Source: Protula sp. h YS-2021
Taxonomy: Eukaryota > Annelida > Polychaeta > Sabellida > Serpulidae
Direction: 5' to 3'
Length of the DNA: 64,000 nucleotides
NCBI GenBank assembly: GCA_949752745.1
Contig: CATKHT010000079.1
Location: 27,780 to 91,779 of the forward strand
The notes under the pieces were generated by a model, which saw nothing but the letters and a program-made list of their open reading frames with translations, made no database searches and was not told the DNA's origin. Made by a program: the position numbers and the translations under genes. Position 1 is the first letter of the stretch, and the number at the start of each line of letters is the position of its first letter. This document shows positions 1-12,553 of the stretch, one piece after another.

Positions 1-334
1 GTAGTTACCAGTCACATGCACTTAAAAAATACCACAGCTTCCTTTATACGCGTGCTAGCAATAATGAAATAAATTGTAATGCACAGCAGTGCGAAATGTG
101 CGTTAACGAGGTCATAACCTGACAAACACAAATACAGAAACAAAGTACACGAAAACGCAAACTTGACAAATATCAGTATGCATCTTCAGTACACATATTC
201 AGTACACAAGTACGTAAACGACACACATCATGCGCCGCCTAAAACACACACTAGCCCCAACCTCAGTTCAAATGACTACACATAAAGCACAATTTGGCTT
301 TCAAAACTGATACTGTGAAATTTTTCTAATTTAC

Positions 335-449
335 CCCGGTGACATCAATTGTGTTCTGTAACGTCCAAACCTTCACCGGGAAAGATTTCAACTTGTCATC
401 AGAAAGCAGCTTCGTCATGCTAAAGGCTTCTTCTTCGTCGAATATAAGC
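335..449 (-). CDS. XPG-like gene, exon 6
   Basis: One completing base plus 38 codons, ending in phase 0 at gtaaat. It encodes LIFDEEEAFSMTKLL and then SDDKLKSFPVKVWTLQNTIDVTG. In the superfamily this is the strand and acidic linker after the XPG-I motif. Bases 1-334 show no further exon I can support, so the next exon lies outside the window. Confidence 0.75.
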
Positions 450-2950
450 CTTCGAGTAAACAAATTTTAATATCACAAGAGATCACATACAATTATTATT
501 AAGAATGATTATGTCATTATAACCACATCTTATATTCATTAATCACTATACATGCATGCCACAGAAACTCGATTTTTAAAAAGATGACAAGTTTAAACAG
601 GATATCTAATTTACAAAGTTCAAAATTTATGCAATATTTCCCATATGTTCTTTATTATGTCCTGTGTAAAATAGTTAACTCGTAACAAAAGTTTCTAAAA
701 TCCTATTTATATTTGAATTGATCAAACAAATATTTGGCCTGTATTTATTAAGCACTTCTAACTTGGTATCACTAGAAGTGCACTGGCAACCAGTGCTCCT
801 AACGCTTGATGAATGTATGCATACAGTACTTTAATCACAGCTTTAGCCTAACCTGCAGTCTGCCACCACACAAAAATCAGTATCCTTAGCAAGTATAGCG
901 TAGGAATCGTTATCACGTAGATATTTGGCCATCTTGCCGTCCGCTTCAGTACCACAATAAATAATCCTTGCCTGGGAGCGGCTTATGGATGCCTAAGACA
1001 AGCACATTTTTGTACAATACATGAGCATACTTTGTCTTGTCACTTATATTATAATTAATATATATTTAGTTCAGTTTACTTTTGCTGTGGTTTATATCGT
1101 AAAACATTAAAATACATAATGGTGACATGTTGGGATAAAACAATGGGTAACACTCTGTGACAGTAAAATTATTCAAGTCAGGGATTACAAGAGTGATAGA
1201 ATATATGTCTGTATCATGTAGTATATTTATATTTCCTGTAGGTTTTTATGTGCATATAAAACAAAATTTCGTATTTTTTATGCATGTTTCATATTGCATA
1301 TTGTACAACCAAGTAAAGCAACATGAAATTGAAATATTGCATAAGAACCAAAGCAAACACAATGGCATTGCCTAAAACAATTGAAAGTTGAAAGGATTAG
1401 TCCGGAGTTGACTGCATTGCATGCAGGGCCATACCTTGACTTGGTCGTCACAGAGCATAGCCCGTTCTCTCACGTCAATTTCTCGCACTTGCTGCTCATG
1501 ACTGCTATCTTCTAGATATTGTTGTATTGTTTCTATATTTTCCACATAAGTGTTATATCTAGAAGAGTGTTCATAAATGTGTTGCTATATAATTTAGCAT
1601 AATCACAAACACTTATGTTATACACTTATTAACCGAAAATAATTAATTAATTGTGTAAAAAATTAACTGTGCTTTGACATTTTCTAATAACTGCTTATCA
1701 GAAACAGTGCTTAAGACATTTATTCGATAAGCAATAACATAAAGAATAAAGCTTTGTAACCTTCCCTTCCACGTTTCCAGTTTGGCTTGAAATAGTTCGG
1801 GGTCAGCTCCTCTCGCTCCGTCAGCGAAGAAAACAGGGTGTATGTTTCGCTTTACAAGTCTGTGCAACACAGAGTAAACAGAAGAACTACTTTAGTTCTT
1901 TATAAGTGTCAAACAACAGCACAATTGCACAACAACAGATCGACTGCACATCTTAACGAAGAGGAGGGAAACAACCCTTAGATATGACAGGAATATTCAG
2001 GCAATTTAACATATAGTATATTTGTTTTTTTATACAAAACATTGAAAATTCTCTGGTATGGAATGCGTAAATATATTTGAATATTCGTCGATATGTCAAA
2101 AACTGAAGTGATCACTATTTGCTTGATCAGAAAAATAGTTTGTTGGGAATTCAATGAAAATTTTTTTCGGCAATGACTGCCTAATAAAATTTCAAGATAT
2201 TAATTGGTTAGTAGGTCTGCATTCCACCATTTCATTGGGTGAGAGCTTATGAATATCATTTGGCATGTTTGCATCCTACTTTCTCATTGGACGAGGGCTA
2301 ATACATATCTTATTATTAGTATTATTATTGCTATTATTATTAAATACTCACGTTTGAATGAAGTGTACTACGGTACCGTCAAGCTTTTCGTATTCACCTC
2401 CTAAAAAGCCTTTTAAAATCCATGAGTCGTCTATGCGTTTTAGGTGCATGTAATCCAAGATGCTGAGGATAAAATTTGAATAATCACAAGCAGCTCAATT
2501 CCTCCATCTTTTTCTGCTGCTTTTGCAAACAGATCCTCTTCTTCTATTTCCTGTTTACATACGAACATATTTGTATATTTAGGCAAAGCTATTACTTAGT
2601 AAAGCATTTATTGATAAGATCTAAACAACATATAAAAGAAACTAAACCCATTAAAGGTTCTCTATCTGTTTAACCTTTTATCTATATGCACACATCACTG
2701 GACCCTGTATATTCATATAATCTATATAGTCTTTTTAAGATATGTGAGTCGATTTATACAAAAAGGTACTGAAATGTTAAAACGTTACCGCATATATACT
2801 ATGCCCGAAAATTTGTATTTTTCAGTGTTGTATTAATGCATTTTGATCACATACAATAGCGAAAAAATACAAATAACTTATTAAAAACAAAGAAAAGCAA
2901 TCTACCCCAAGATGTCCTTTGCAAAATGACCACAATCCTCTCACACCCAT
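335..2950 (-). CDS. XPG/FEN1-superfamily PIN-domain protein, asteroid/FAM120-like (5' part of gene)
   Basis: Six minus-strand exons join in compatible phases: 2950-2906, 2550-2352, 1859-1761, 1558-1435, 992-853 and 449-335. The gene then leaves the window. The protein starts MGVRGLWSF, the usual XPG-family N-terminus. FADGARG and TWKGR follow in exon 3, and GTEADGKMAKYL plus AKDTDFCVV in exon 5, which match the XPG-I acidic metal-binding motifs (E-A-D and D-x-D). In this superfamily these residues bind the metals of structure-specific nucleases; some FAM120 members have lost catalysis. The spacing and the DTDFCVV motif look more like asteroid/ASTE1 or FAM120 than FEN1 or EXO1, which is inference. 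Exon 2 is one base short of the expected length, so this copy is either frameshifted or has an assembly error. No C-terminal part is visible. Confidence 0.8.
853..992 (-). CDS. XPG-like gene, exon 5 (XPG-I region)
   Basis: Acceptor gtgcttgtcttag, donor gttagg, 46 codons plus two bases. It encodes ASISRSQARIIYC, GTEADGKMAKYL and YAILAKDTDFCVVADC. The E-A-D and D-T-D motifs are the acidic residues of the XPG internal domain. This exon gives the clearest family assignment. Confidence 0.85.
1435..1558 (-). CDS. XPG-like gene, exon 4
   Basis: 124 bases: one completing base plus 41 codons, ending in phase 0 at a gtatgg donor. It encodes YNTYVENIETIQQYLEDSSH and then EQQVREIDVRERAMLCDDQVK, a charged helical linker. 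The acceptor cttctag was chosen because its phase fits exon 3. An upstream acceptor at 1585 would break the frame. Confidence 0.7.
1761..1859 (-). CDS. XPG-like gene, exon 3
   Basis: Acceptor ttgcacag and donor gttaca; the exon enters with one completing base and leaves with two. It encodes LVKRNIHPVFFADGARG and then DPELFQAKLETWKGR. This is the end of the N-terminal XPG region, with the family's hydrophobic strand followed by D-G. Confidence 0.8.
2352..2550 (-). CDS. XPG-like gene, exon 2, with a one-base frame break
   Basis: The acceptor is gtaaacag and the donor gtgagt. The first 22 codons read EIEEEDLFAKAAEKDGGIEL followed by LV. The rest reads in another frame, DYSNFILSILDYMHLKRIDD, then GGEYEKLDGTVVHFIQT. 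Length is 199 where 200 is needed for its start phase (0) and end phase (2). The break lies near 2484. An Asp in the second frame sits where the family has its first metal-binding Asp. Confidence 0.75.
2906..2950 (-). CDS. XPG-like gene, exon 1 (start codon)
   Basis: Fifteen codons, MGVRGLWSFCKGHLG, ending in phase 0 before a gtagat donor. The start was chosen because family proteins begin MGVxGL. An in-frame ATG 75 bases upstream exists but would add an atypical hydrophobic leader. Confidence 0.8.
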
Positions 2951-3213
2951 GATACAGAACCTCAGAATCTGTAAAAAGAGTCTCATTTTTAACAATAAAG
3001 TGCATGTTCCTATGTTGTCCTTCATTTAAAGTTCCAGTGTAAAAGGCAGATTTTTTCGACGAAAGTTTGCTGAATGGTGATATTAAAATGTGTTCCCATA
3101 TAACTTTTTTTTAAAATAATTTTATTGGTTTCATCACATCACATAAAGAGCATATTACAGCATTCACGTTCAAACACTTATTTTGAAATCATGCTTAACC
3201 CACGAGTACAAAT

Positions 3214-3436
3214 AATATTACAGAATCGCTTTAGACTGTGCTAACAGCAATCACTAGTTAACCGGATTTATTACGTTTTAATCAATTTTATACATATAAT
3301 TTAAGGGATTTTAACTATTTAAAGCAATATTACAGAACGCTTTAGACTGTGCTAACAGCAATCACTAGTTAATCAGATTTATTACATTTTAATCAATTTT
3401 ATACATATAATTTAAGGGATTTTAACTATTTAAAGA
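3214..3436. repeat. 112-bp tandem duplication
   Basis: The segment from 3214 is repeated from 3326 with only a few differences, for example atcgcttt versus acgcttt and gttaaccgg versus gttaatcag. Both copies are AT-rich and noncoding. Confidence 0.9.
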
Positions 3437-6400
3437 ATGACATAGGAATTTGCGTAAAGAAAATCCGTTCAGAGAACAAGTTGTAGATTCAACAGATACA
3501 TTCAGAAACAAAATTGATCAATCAGTTTTATCAAATTTCAAAAGTTTACATCAGTACCAATCAACAGAATGATTTGAAAATTTTAAGCACTTCAAAAGGA
3601 GATGGAAATAAACACGTTTATTGTCAATAGTTGAGCTAAGGGGACAGTAGGGAGGAGGGAAAGGGAAAGGGTGAGGGAGGCAGGGATTCCTTAGCAGCCT
3701 AGTATTGATTTGAAATATACTGGCAATTCAACATAAATGTTTAGCCATTTAAATTCAAAGTGGCTTTGTTTTAGGTGTAATTTATCAGATAAAAACCTTA
3801 TTCCTAATTCTTTCATAAAACTTGTTTCGTTATGAGCTTTTTTTGTTTTTCTTACACATGTATGTGTAATGCTTGATAATCATTGATAAGTTGTCAAGTC
3901 TGATGTTTTAGGGTCAACTTTCTCATCCTATAAACTCAGTTTTGGAAACATCAACGTGTTCAAATCAACACTCGCCTCTTTAGAAGACTTAAACTAATTA
4001 GTTTGAAACAAGACTTCTCACAATTAAAGCCCGTATATAGAAGATGTGAACACTAGTTATAGAATGTTTGTACACAAACTTAAAACCCATATTTGCGTAA
4101 GGAACGTGCAGATCATGCTCGAGACAGCACAATCAGGACAAGTAATTTAAGAAATAAATACGACCACCACATATGTACTAGGTGTCAGCAAGTGGGATTG
4201 ATCTGCATCCGTACCAACCGTAGCTCAGTTATACTACAATCAAACTAGTAAATGCAAAATTGCTTGGGCTACAGGGACAAATAAAAACAAGTAAAAAACT
4301 TCGTCAAAACAATGTTTTGAATCCGAAGTAAGCCGCACCAAGACGCTTACTTCGTCAAGTGCGCAAAATGCCCTAAATATGTTATAACAACGACGACCCA
4401 TCCATCCAAACAGAAAGGATACATCGGCGTGTATATGCATTTAAGTAAAATGCGCTAAGACGTGGATTGTATAGGATTGTATTGGGTGCATGCAAACCTG
4501 TCCCATTTACCGCCGAGACTTGCAATTGCGTTCATGGGTCAACATGTTGCACTTGACACCAAATGCCGGTCCGCAGTAACTGCACTTAATTTTTTTTTAC
4601 ATTTAGATGAGACGTACGTACATGGACTTGCGCGTTTCCTTTGGTTGAAAATTTTTTGTTACAATATATGCATTGAAACACATTTGGGCCAATTTGGCTT
4701 ACAGTCGGATCAATCTTTTGTTTCAAAGAAGAAAACTTAAGGGGCACCCATGGTGGACTAGGAGAACGCGATTCATGACTCTCCGAGCTTGACGAGCGAG
4801 ATCTAGTTGTTGAAGGCTTAGGTGGAGGTCAAGTTTTTATTTTCTAGCTCAAACAACATTGCAGTTGATATCTGGAAACCGATTGAACTTTTTCGTGATT
4901 TGATTTTGACCAGAAAGGTCAAGATCAAAAAGTTTTATCAGGTGCACCACTTTAGATAACCTTCCATACATGTGCCAAGTTTGATTGGTCTAGCTTCGGC
5001 GATTTTGGAGGAGATGTCTGATAGCCGATTCGGCGGAAGAAGAAAAAAATTAAAAAAGGGAGAAAAAAGGTGAAGAATTCGAGGCAACCCATCCCCATTT
5101 AGTGTTTTCAATACCAAGTGGGAATTAGGCACAAAACGAGCTAAGAACTCTTTAAGTTTAAGTTATTTAGTGGAAATAATTTTTCTAAGATTTATAGAAG
5201 ATTTATTTTCAAATTCAATGTCTTGTCCTTTTGCTAACCTATCACAAGACTGTTTTGTGTAATGACTTGGATAAGGGTGTCGCTTTGAATATTTAAGGCG
5301 GGGTGGAGATTCATTCCTCTTTACCTCCGCAGCTGAAATATTCTGCGGCTGTGTAGGAATGTGGAAACGCTTGGGTGTAACCTGACACCTGACATGATAA
5401 ACAAGCGTGGGAGAAAGAACATTGTAACCGTGAACATGGAAACGTGGAAAAGCATCCGAAATGAGTCATTGCTGAGCTGGCCTTGATCACTGCACTAGGC
5501 CTGGCTGGAAAGGAATGCGTGTGCACAGAAGCTGCAAGTTTGCGTGTATGTGCAAAGCACTAGCATTTCTGTGTTGTGTACATGCAATGTGTTGCCCTGA
5601 GTCTGATAAAAAACACAAGTGCAGGCGTACAAAGGAGACAATAACGTCTCAATTCCCACTATTATTTTGAGTAGATTTGCTAATTTGCTACAGTTTTAGA
5701 GTTTGTAAATTAAAAGGAGCAGGAGGTAGATGAGTGACTGTGACAGTGGGGGAAATGGTTATAATTAGGAAACACTCAGAATCAAATTCCTACACATAAT
5801 TTTACACAATTTTTATCTCCCACCCCCCCCCCCCCCAAAAAAAGAGAGAGAACAGTCTGAATTGGTGAAAGATTGAGCTCGCAGGAACCTGAGGCGCATA
5901 TGTAGAAATGTGGTCAAAACATAATAGCGCACTAAATATCTGTGTTGCTTTGAAACTTTTTCAGTGTTGATTAACAAAGCAACAGTTGAATGATTAATTA
6001 CCTATTAAATAAATAACACTAGGCTTTTTTGTACGACGTGTCTAAGACTGGTCATTTCAAGGTCGTAAATCGACGTCAGTTTCAGGCCGGAATCCGATGT
6101 CGGTTCCAATTTCATTTGCAACCTAAGACCGATTTAATTTTATCCTATGTAGATACATTGGTAAACAAAATGCTGCAAAAATTAACACAGGTAACAAGTC
6201 GCCCATCTAGATTTTTTTTCTTAATTTTGGCTTAAAATTCCACACAAAATAGTACTTTGGGGTTAGCCAACTATATTTAAAAATAACCTTTGCTCTTCTT
6301 AAATATTTTTATGTCCAATTATTTAAAATTTATATCGGGAATTGCAAAAATTATAATAAAAACGTACCAATTTTACTGCAATGTAGTGAGAATATTTCCG

Positions 6401-7531
6401 GATGACAATGTGCGCCACCTACAGGTGAAGGATCCAGAACAATCTAATACCATCCCGAAAATCTTATTTTTCAGTCATGTTTTGAACAATTAAAATTTTA
6501 CAAAATTGATATAATACGCTCAAAATGTGTTTAATTTGTTTATTTCAGCTAAACATATTGGCAGCATTGGAAAAAATATTTTGTTGAATGTACTAAGCAA
6601 CAAGATTAAGTTCTCAAGCCACAACTTTGTTTTCAAAATAATAAAACCTACGATTTCTTTGAACAGAGGAAACATTACATCGAAATAAACAAGGATGTTT
6701 CTTCTCACTTATTTCTGTTTCAGTTCAATACGAAAAAACGTACAAACAATGTCCAAGAAAATTTCCTCACCCTACAATGCCACATACATTAGAACATTAA
6801 TTATTTACAAGAGTGATTACAGTTAAACATATTTTCTCCATTGATTTACAAGAAATAGAAAATTTTTTATAAATATGCATGACGCAATTAAAATGAGTGG
6901 AATCAAGTTTGTAAAGCTAATTTGGACGCTTCCAAAAGAAGTTTTCGCTAACTAACATTTTTCAGCTTTCTCATAATTATTATGAGGACTATGTCACAAT
7001 CAAAAGCATATTCTCAACTTTAACACAAAGCAGTATTTTAAATTTCAAATAACATATCCCTATTAAACTATACATGTATTATTCATATGCGATGTCTTTT
7101 TCTTAAATCTAATTATAAAATTGAAAAATTTACGTTTGAACTTTGAAATACGAATTCCCAACTACAGAATCCCAAGTCACTTGTAGAATTTTACCATGAA
7201 ATCATTCAACAAAAAAGTTTTTAATAAAAATTTGGATGTTTTTCTAATCATAAATATTAATATATATATGCATCTCTTTTACATCTGAGACGTAAAGATT
7301 TTATCTAAATTGCAATTAATATAAAAATGTGACAAAGTCAACATAAATTTTTCCAAGGAATGTCTGATATTTGTCTGACTGATTGTTTAAAGCAAAACAT
7401 CTCTATTGATCATTAAAATGCATAAAACATAAAATAAAACTATGCATCTCATTCAAAAAAAATCACATTGGACTTAAAGATACAAGAAAAAATTATGATT
7501 TTTAATCGATACTATGTCACAAGTGTTGTTT

Positions 7532-7670
<139 letters not shown>

Positions 7671-7734
7671 AAAATCACAAACAATTCTATATTTTTATGT
7701 TAAGAGTTCGTTTTACGAAATAATTCAGAATAAT

Positions 7735-7807
7735 CATTATTATTATTATTATTATTATAAAGAATCACAAAAAATTCTTATATAAATATATATATATATA
7801 TATATAT
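7735..7807. repeat. Short (ATT)n and (TA)n tracts
   Basis: A second ATT run covers about 7735-7759 and a TA run about 7783-7807. The sequence next to each ATT run contains a similar aatcacaaa word, suggesting that the short one is a duplicate of the longer. Confidence 0.85.
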
Positions 7808-9489
7808 GCACGTGTTTTATCAGCCAATAACACGAGCGCACATTGCGAGCACATGGCGGGCACTTGAACTACTGCTGGGCGTGTCATGTTTTGTTATGAT
7901 TCACAATGTGCTCTTACTTTCGTTTGAATAAATATGGTTTGATCTAATTAAAACCAACTAAAATAGCATAAAATGTGCAAGAAAATATAATTGCAATAAA
8001 ATATTATTTATCAACGTTTTTGGTTGAAAAAATACGCCTTTGAATGCGTGAAGATGCATTTGAGAAAATCTTGTCACCCCCTCGCCCCCCCCCCCGCAAT
8101 TTTGGGTACTTCTACCTGCAATGGCTTCTAGTTTGTTTACATTTTCTAAGCTCAATTTTTAAAGTCACCGTGGAATATATTGCCATTTACAGCCCAAAAA
8201 AGTTTAACTAATTTAATATTAAGTCATATCTTGCCCTCGTTCTATTATTTCTAGCGTACTCTTGGCTTAATCTGACGTTGAAGATGCGTGTGTATCAATC
8301 CCTGTTTTTTTTTGTTTTCCCTCGCTTTTAATCACAATTTCTCTCTAAAAGTGTCCAGTTACTGGTGCGATATGCAAGCGAATGCTAAAAAATGTGAAAT
8401 CAAGCATATTCTCTCGACGTTTTGCCACAGCTTAAAAAAACTGATTGATTTTTTTGCCGCAGGCTCTTGTTTGATCTGTAACGTTAGGGGATTTGCCATT
8501 ATCTGTTGGTACATCGCGAAAACAGATTATCTGAGGCTTTAAAACTAGATTTCAACGTTAGGATGTCAAATTAGTGTGTAACTCACATGTATTAACTGTT
8601 TCCATGCACATGTTTTGCTAAAATATTTCAAATTTCCGATGATATTCCGTTTCTACACGCGGTGGCAAAGTTACCCATCCCCAGTTTCGCTTTCATTAGG
8701 TTCTTACTTTGGCTAAAATGCTAAGTAACTATATCACACCTTTTGTGCATGTTTTTATTAGGTATGTACTGTTGTCAGTAATGTAAAGCACGACCTCGGA
8801 GGCACATGCAAAAGTAGTTTCGTGTTTGTTTTTTCACCCTTTGTACTTGTAAGTAATATTAAGCACGAACCCGGTAGTGAATAAAGTGTAAGTACTCGTG
8901 GCCATCTGATTGCTAAAGCGAGCGTTAAGTACTGACATAATAATTTTCATAGTTTATTGTTTTACAGTTCTATTGACAAAGTGCGCCATCCCTCGCCCTC
9001 CCCCCCCCGAACCACCGATAATAATAATGCTTTCTGCAGGTTCGTAAATCACCTGATAGACCAATAAACAAATCAAACGTATTTTTACACATGCTATGAA
9101 ATGTTTCCGTCGTAGGGTTATGATACACAGGATCAGTGTAGGTTCTTTCTCCACACAGTGTTTATGTTTTATATGATTGTTGATTTTTTGTGATTCTATC
9201 CACACAGTTTAAAACTCTCCCTGTATGTATCTGTGGCACAGACACTTGAAGAATAGCATAAACGCTGTTTTGCATGGGTTGAGAGCAGGTGCGCCTTTTC
9301 CTAAAACATCTGATTGATTCTTGCAAGTCGAAATACAAGTCGTTGAAAACTCAAGGTTCTTCCTCAATGCAGAGTTTGCGTTTGTGTGGATGTATCAATC
9401 CTTATTTTCTTGATTTTTATACCGCATTTAAAAAAAGAACTTAAACTAGGCCCTTACAGAGCAATAGGCACGTTCTTTTGTATTGTCAG

Positions 9490-9692
9490 ATGCCAAGAAA
9501 GAAGGGGTGGAAGTTGTCGAGACGAGAGAGGAATGACAGGCCGCAAGAATAAGCTATTCCCCTGTCTAAATACAGGTAAGGGGATGTTGTTCTTGTGCTG
9601 TTCAGAAACAAATGGTGGCCATGTCAGGTGGAATCGTTGATAGAAGGAGAAAAGGCCATTATGTATACATTCGTTGGCTTTGCAAGATACAA
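9490..9692 (+). pseudogene. PWWP exon of copy 1, two in-frame stops
   Basis: After a cag acceptor the frame reads MPRKKGWKLSRRERNDRPQE, stop (9550), AIPLSKYR, stop (9577), then GDVVLVLFRNKWWPCQV and a phase-2 gtgagt donor. The block A copy reads MPLKKG, then GDVVLHMYRGKWWPARV. WWP and the following strand are the PWWP signature. The second stop directly precedes the domain. Confidence 0.75.
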
Positions 9693-9885
9693 GTGAGTTT
9701 ACATTTTTTATTTCCTGTTACTTTTGCGAATAACGTTTGCCTCTTTCTGCCTTCTTTCTACGTAAACCAGTTGATAAAATATGATCTTCTCTGTGATCCA
9801 TTCAGTGTTCATTGTAAAAAGCAGATATTAAAAAATCTATTCAAAATATGGTTGGCAATTGAATAACACAGATATAAATTTCTAG

Positions 9886-9944
9886 ACCGGACACGCCGCG
9901 CAATTTTAGGAAAGTTAAACCTTTCCCTGAATCTGCTGATATTG
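9886..9944 (+). pseudogene. LKPF-type exon of copy 1
   Basis: 59 bases, the same length and phases (2 in, 1 out) as the matching exons in blocks A and B. It encodes PDTPRNFRKVKPFPESADI, against PETVSDPRKLKPFPMAVGI at 19172. It contains no stop. Confidence 0.75.
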
Positions 9945-10411
9945 GTAATTGATCAGCTAATTAGGAAGTTTACCAAAGTTTGCATGTAGAAAGGAAAAAA
10001 TACAATAGTGTCCCAGGGGCTTCCTTTTAAAGTTTGAATGCATGGTGTTTTTAATGAAATTAGTTTGGCCCCAACTAGTTCTTAACTTCCCTTAGATACC
10101 AGTTTCCATGCATGTTAAGATTCATGAATTAAAGCAAGTTCTCGGTTGACGGTTTAACCTGTTGTTTTATTGGAAAATGGGTTCAAAACTGTTCTTTGTT
10201 CTATCTTGTTCTGTGCTGTGTTATATGTTATGTTTTGGGTTATCTATTGTGTGAATTAGAACGAAGATAGCCTGCTAATTTAAAACTTGTATACTATTTC
10301 GTGGTACATTCTTGTGTTTATTATGTCGTGTAGTACTGAAATTTGAACAAAGGTTGTAGCTACGTGTAGTGTGAGCAATTATACACACCTTTATGACTTT
10401 TTTCTCAATAG

Positions 10412-10531
10412 ACAACTACAATAAGAGACCATCAAAAGAGTATTTGAGAAGTTGGGCAGAAGCCAATAAAGCAGTTCTGAGTCGGGATCAATCGCATTTG
10501 GCAGATGCCTTGAGAGCTAATGAAAATAATG
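10412..10531 (+). pseudogene. Helical exon of copy 1
   Basis: A phase 1-1 exon of 120 bases encoding YLRSWAEANKAVLSRDQSHL, which aligns with YIKAWAEAAKRLCGRDQSHL in block A. It corresponds to the C-terminal helices of the PWWP fold. Open throughout. Confidence 0.75.
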
Positions 10532-10717
10532 GTGGGTCATATTTGGCAGTTGATTTGTAAAATGTATAGCGTACACGGTTCTCCATCTGGAGTTTTTGCA
10601 AGTTTCATCATGCCAACACCCCCGCCCCCCAAAGAAAAAAGAACAATGATCTTAGAAATCTGACTAACACACAATTATTACTCCAATATGTATATGTAAG
10701 TCATGTTTTTTCAACAG

Positions 10718-10777
10718 CTGTAACTGAACAGGAACTTTCAGTGCCATCCACAGCGACAACAGCGTCCTCTGATAATG
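10718..10777 (+). pseudogene. Short Ser/Thr-rich exon of copy 1
   Basis: A phase 1-1 exon of 60 bases between a caacag acceptor and a gtgaag donor, encoding AVTEQELSVPSTATTASSDN. It looks like a linker with no domain. Called from splice phase only. Confidence 0.5.
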
Positions 10778-10997
10778 GTGAAGCTTATATTTTTTCATAT
10801 GGAATAGAATTTACCGTCCAGTGCCATGGGATTTTGAACTTTTCTTTTTAAAAAGTATTCATAGAAAAAAATAAAAATGTTCCTAAAATTAACTGAACAT
10901 TGAAATTTCGTATGTACGGAGTGTTAACAAATGTCAGAACTTAATGTATGTAATCCGCTCAATTTGTTGTTTATATAATTAAATTCACTTGACGCAG

Positions 10998-11934
10998 GTG
11001 AACAAGATAATTGCGGTGAAGCCGCAGTCGTGGTTGTCGAAGGGTCTGGAGGTGATGTAATTTCCACTCCACACAATGAAGCTGCGGTCGTTGAAGAGGG
11101 TGGTGGTGATATGGTTCCCACCCTTCGTTGAAGAGGGTAATAGTGATGTGGTTCCTACTTCACACGAATCACACACACTTGGTCGAGGCGATGACGATGC
11201 ACGCGGTGAAGCTGTAGATGTTGAAAAGGGTGACGGCTTTGTGGTTCCTACTCCACACGATGAATGTGCAGTCGTTGAAGAGGTTGGCAATGGTGTGGCT
11301 CCCACTCCACGCCGTGAAGCTGCAGTCGTTTAAGAGGGTGATGGTGATGTGGTTCCCACTTCACGTGAATCACACACACATGGTGGAGGTGATAAGTATG
11401 CATGCAGTGACATTGCAGCCGTTGAAGAGGATGGCCTTGATGAAGTTTCCAGTCCACGCGAATTGCAGGCACAAATACCCGTAAAAATGAAGATGTGCGG
11501 TCCTGAACCGATAGTGGTAGCACTGTGGTATTTTTATTTGAGAAAAAATTCCATTTCGTCAAGACCTGGTTCAGGTGAAGAAAGAACCCCTCCATCGTGT
11601 GGCGCATGAAGAAATTAGCAGCCCTTGTTCCAGTAGTGACGTGCAAATTACGAGTGTGAGTGCTGTCAGAGACGGCGTGACAATAGCAGTTACGGGACAC
11701 TCTGAATTGCCCAAAAAGGTTGCCTCTGTCATGTCATCAACCTCTGTTGAGGCAGTATACACAATTAAAAGCGAAATGAAAGACATCAATGCTGAACTTG
11801 TTCAAATAGGTCCCATGCCTTTAGCTGTGTTGACAGACATCATCCGCACACTGAATCCGGAAGGTGTAAATATCCAACACGACTTTCATGATGATGAAAC
11901 CAGTAGTATGTTAAATTGTGTGAACGAATTGTAA
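10998..11934 (+). pseudogene. Repeat-bearing exon of copy 1, broken
   Basis: The first part holds degenerate units of roughly 60 bases coding for variants of AVVEEGxGDVVPTPH, in which the reading frame changes near 11.13 kb and meets a TAA at 11331. From about 11.54 kb a second frame is open to TAA 11932 and includes LTDIIRTLNPEGVNIQHDF. That segment resembles VRDVVEGLQPEGITFFHIE in the block B exon at 36385. The repeats are absent from the other copies. Confidence 0.6.
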
Positions 11935-12150
11935 AACATTCTAGACTGTCATGCTTAATGAGAGCTTGTGTACCTACAATGCATGTCAAGTTATAAAATG
12001 AGTTGATTCATAAGTAAGAGGTAAATTTAAAACCTTAGTTTTCGTAAAGTCTAATTACAGCGCTGTTATGTAATAGTAGCGGTCAGTGCAGTACTTTCAT
12101 AAGTGTACTTTATGCAGACTCTATATGCAAAATAGACCTGACCGCTATAG

Positions 12151-12267
12151 ACAGATTTTTAACTCCAAGAAAGCTTTTCCAGCCTGATTTACCACACACG
12201 ATAGTTCGACCACCTGCAATCCTTCCAGCCCCTGACACTACAGAAGCACCTCAATTTGAAACTAGAG
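12151..12267 (+). pseudogene. Pro-rich exon of copy 1
   Basis: 117 bases, phase 1-1, acceptor ccgctatag. It encodes DRFLTPRKLFQPDLPHTIV and then RPPAILPAPDTTEAPQFETR. A linker with no recognised domain; open throughout. Confidence 0.55.
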
Positions 12268-12553
12268 GTATTTTAAATGCACTGCCGTTTATAATGAGAA
12301 TCATATGCTTTAAAAATACCATGTGCTTCAAACCAACTGTTGTTTAAATTAAGTTCCCAGTTTCCAGTTAAAGTAAAGTCAATTGCCAATTTTCCAGTGC
12401 ACAATAAGAGGAGCGAACACAGGGCTTGTGGTTCGCTAGTTCCCAGTTATTTGTTTAAAGGAGAATTTTTTCTGGTATTTTCTCTTCTTGAAGGGCGGGA
12501 GTGAGCTCCCAGATAGCTGATTGTAATAGAAATTTTGTGTGGTGTTTTTTCAG

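Noticed and set aside
11076..11700. Minus-strand ORFs over the copy 1 repeats
   Set aside because: Shadows of the plus-strand repeat; the plus strand fits the family's splice phases.
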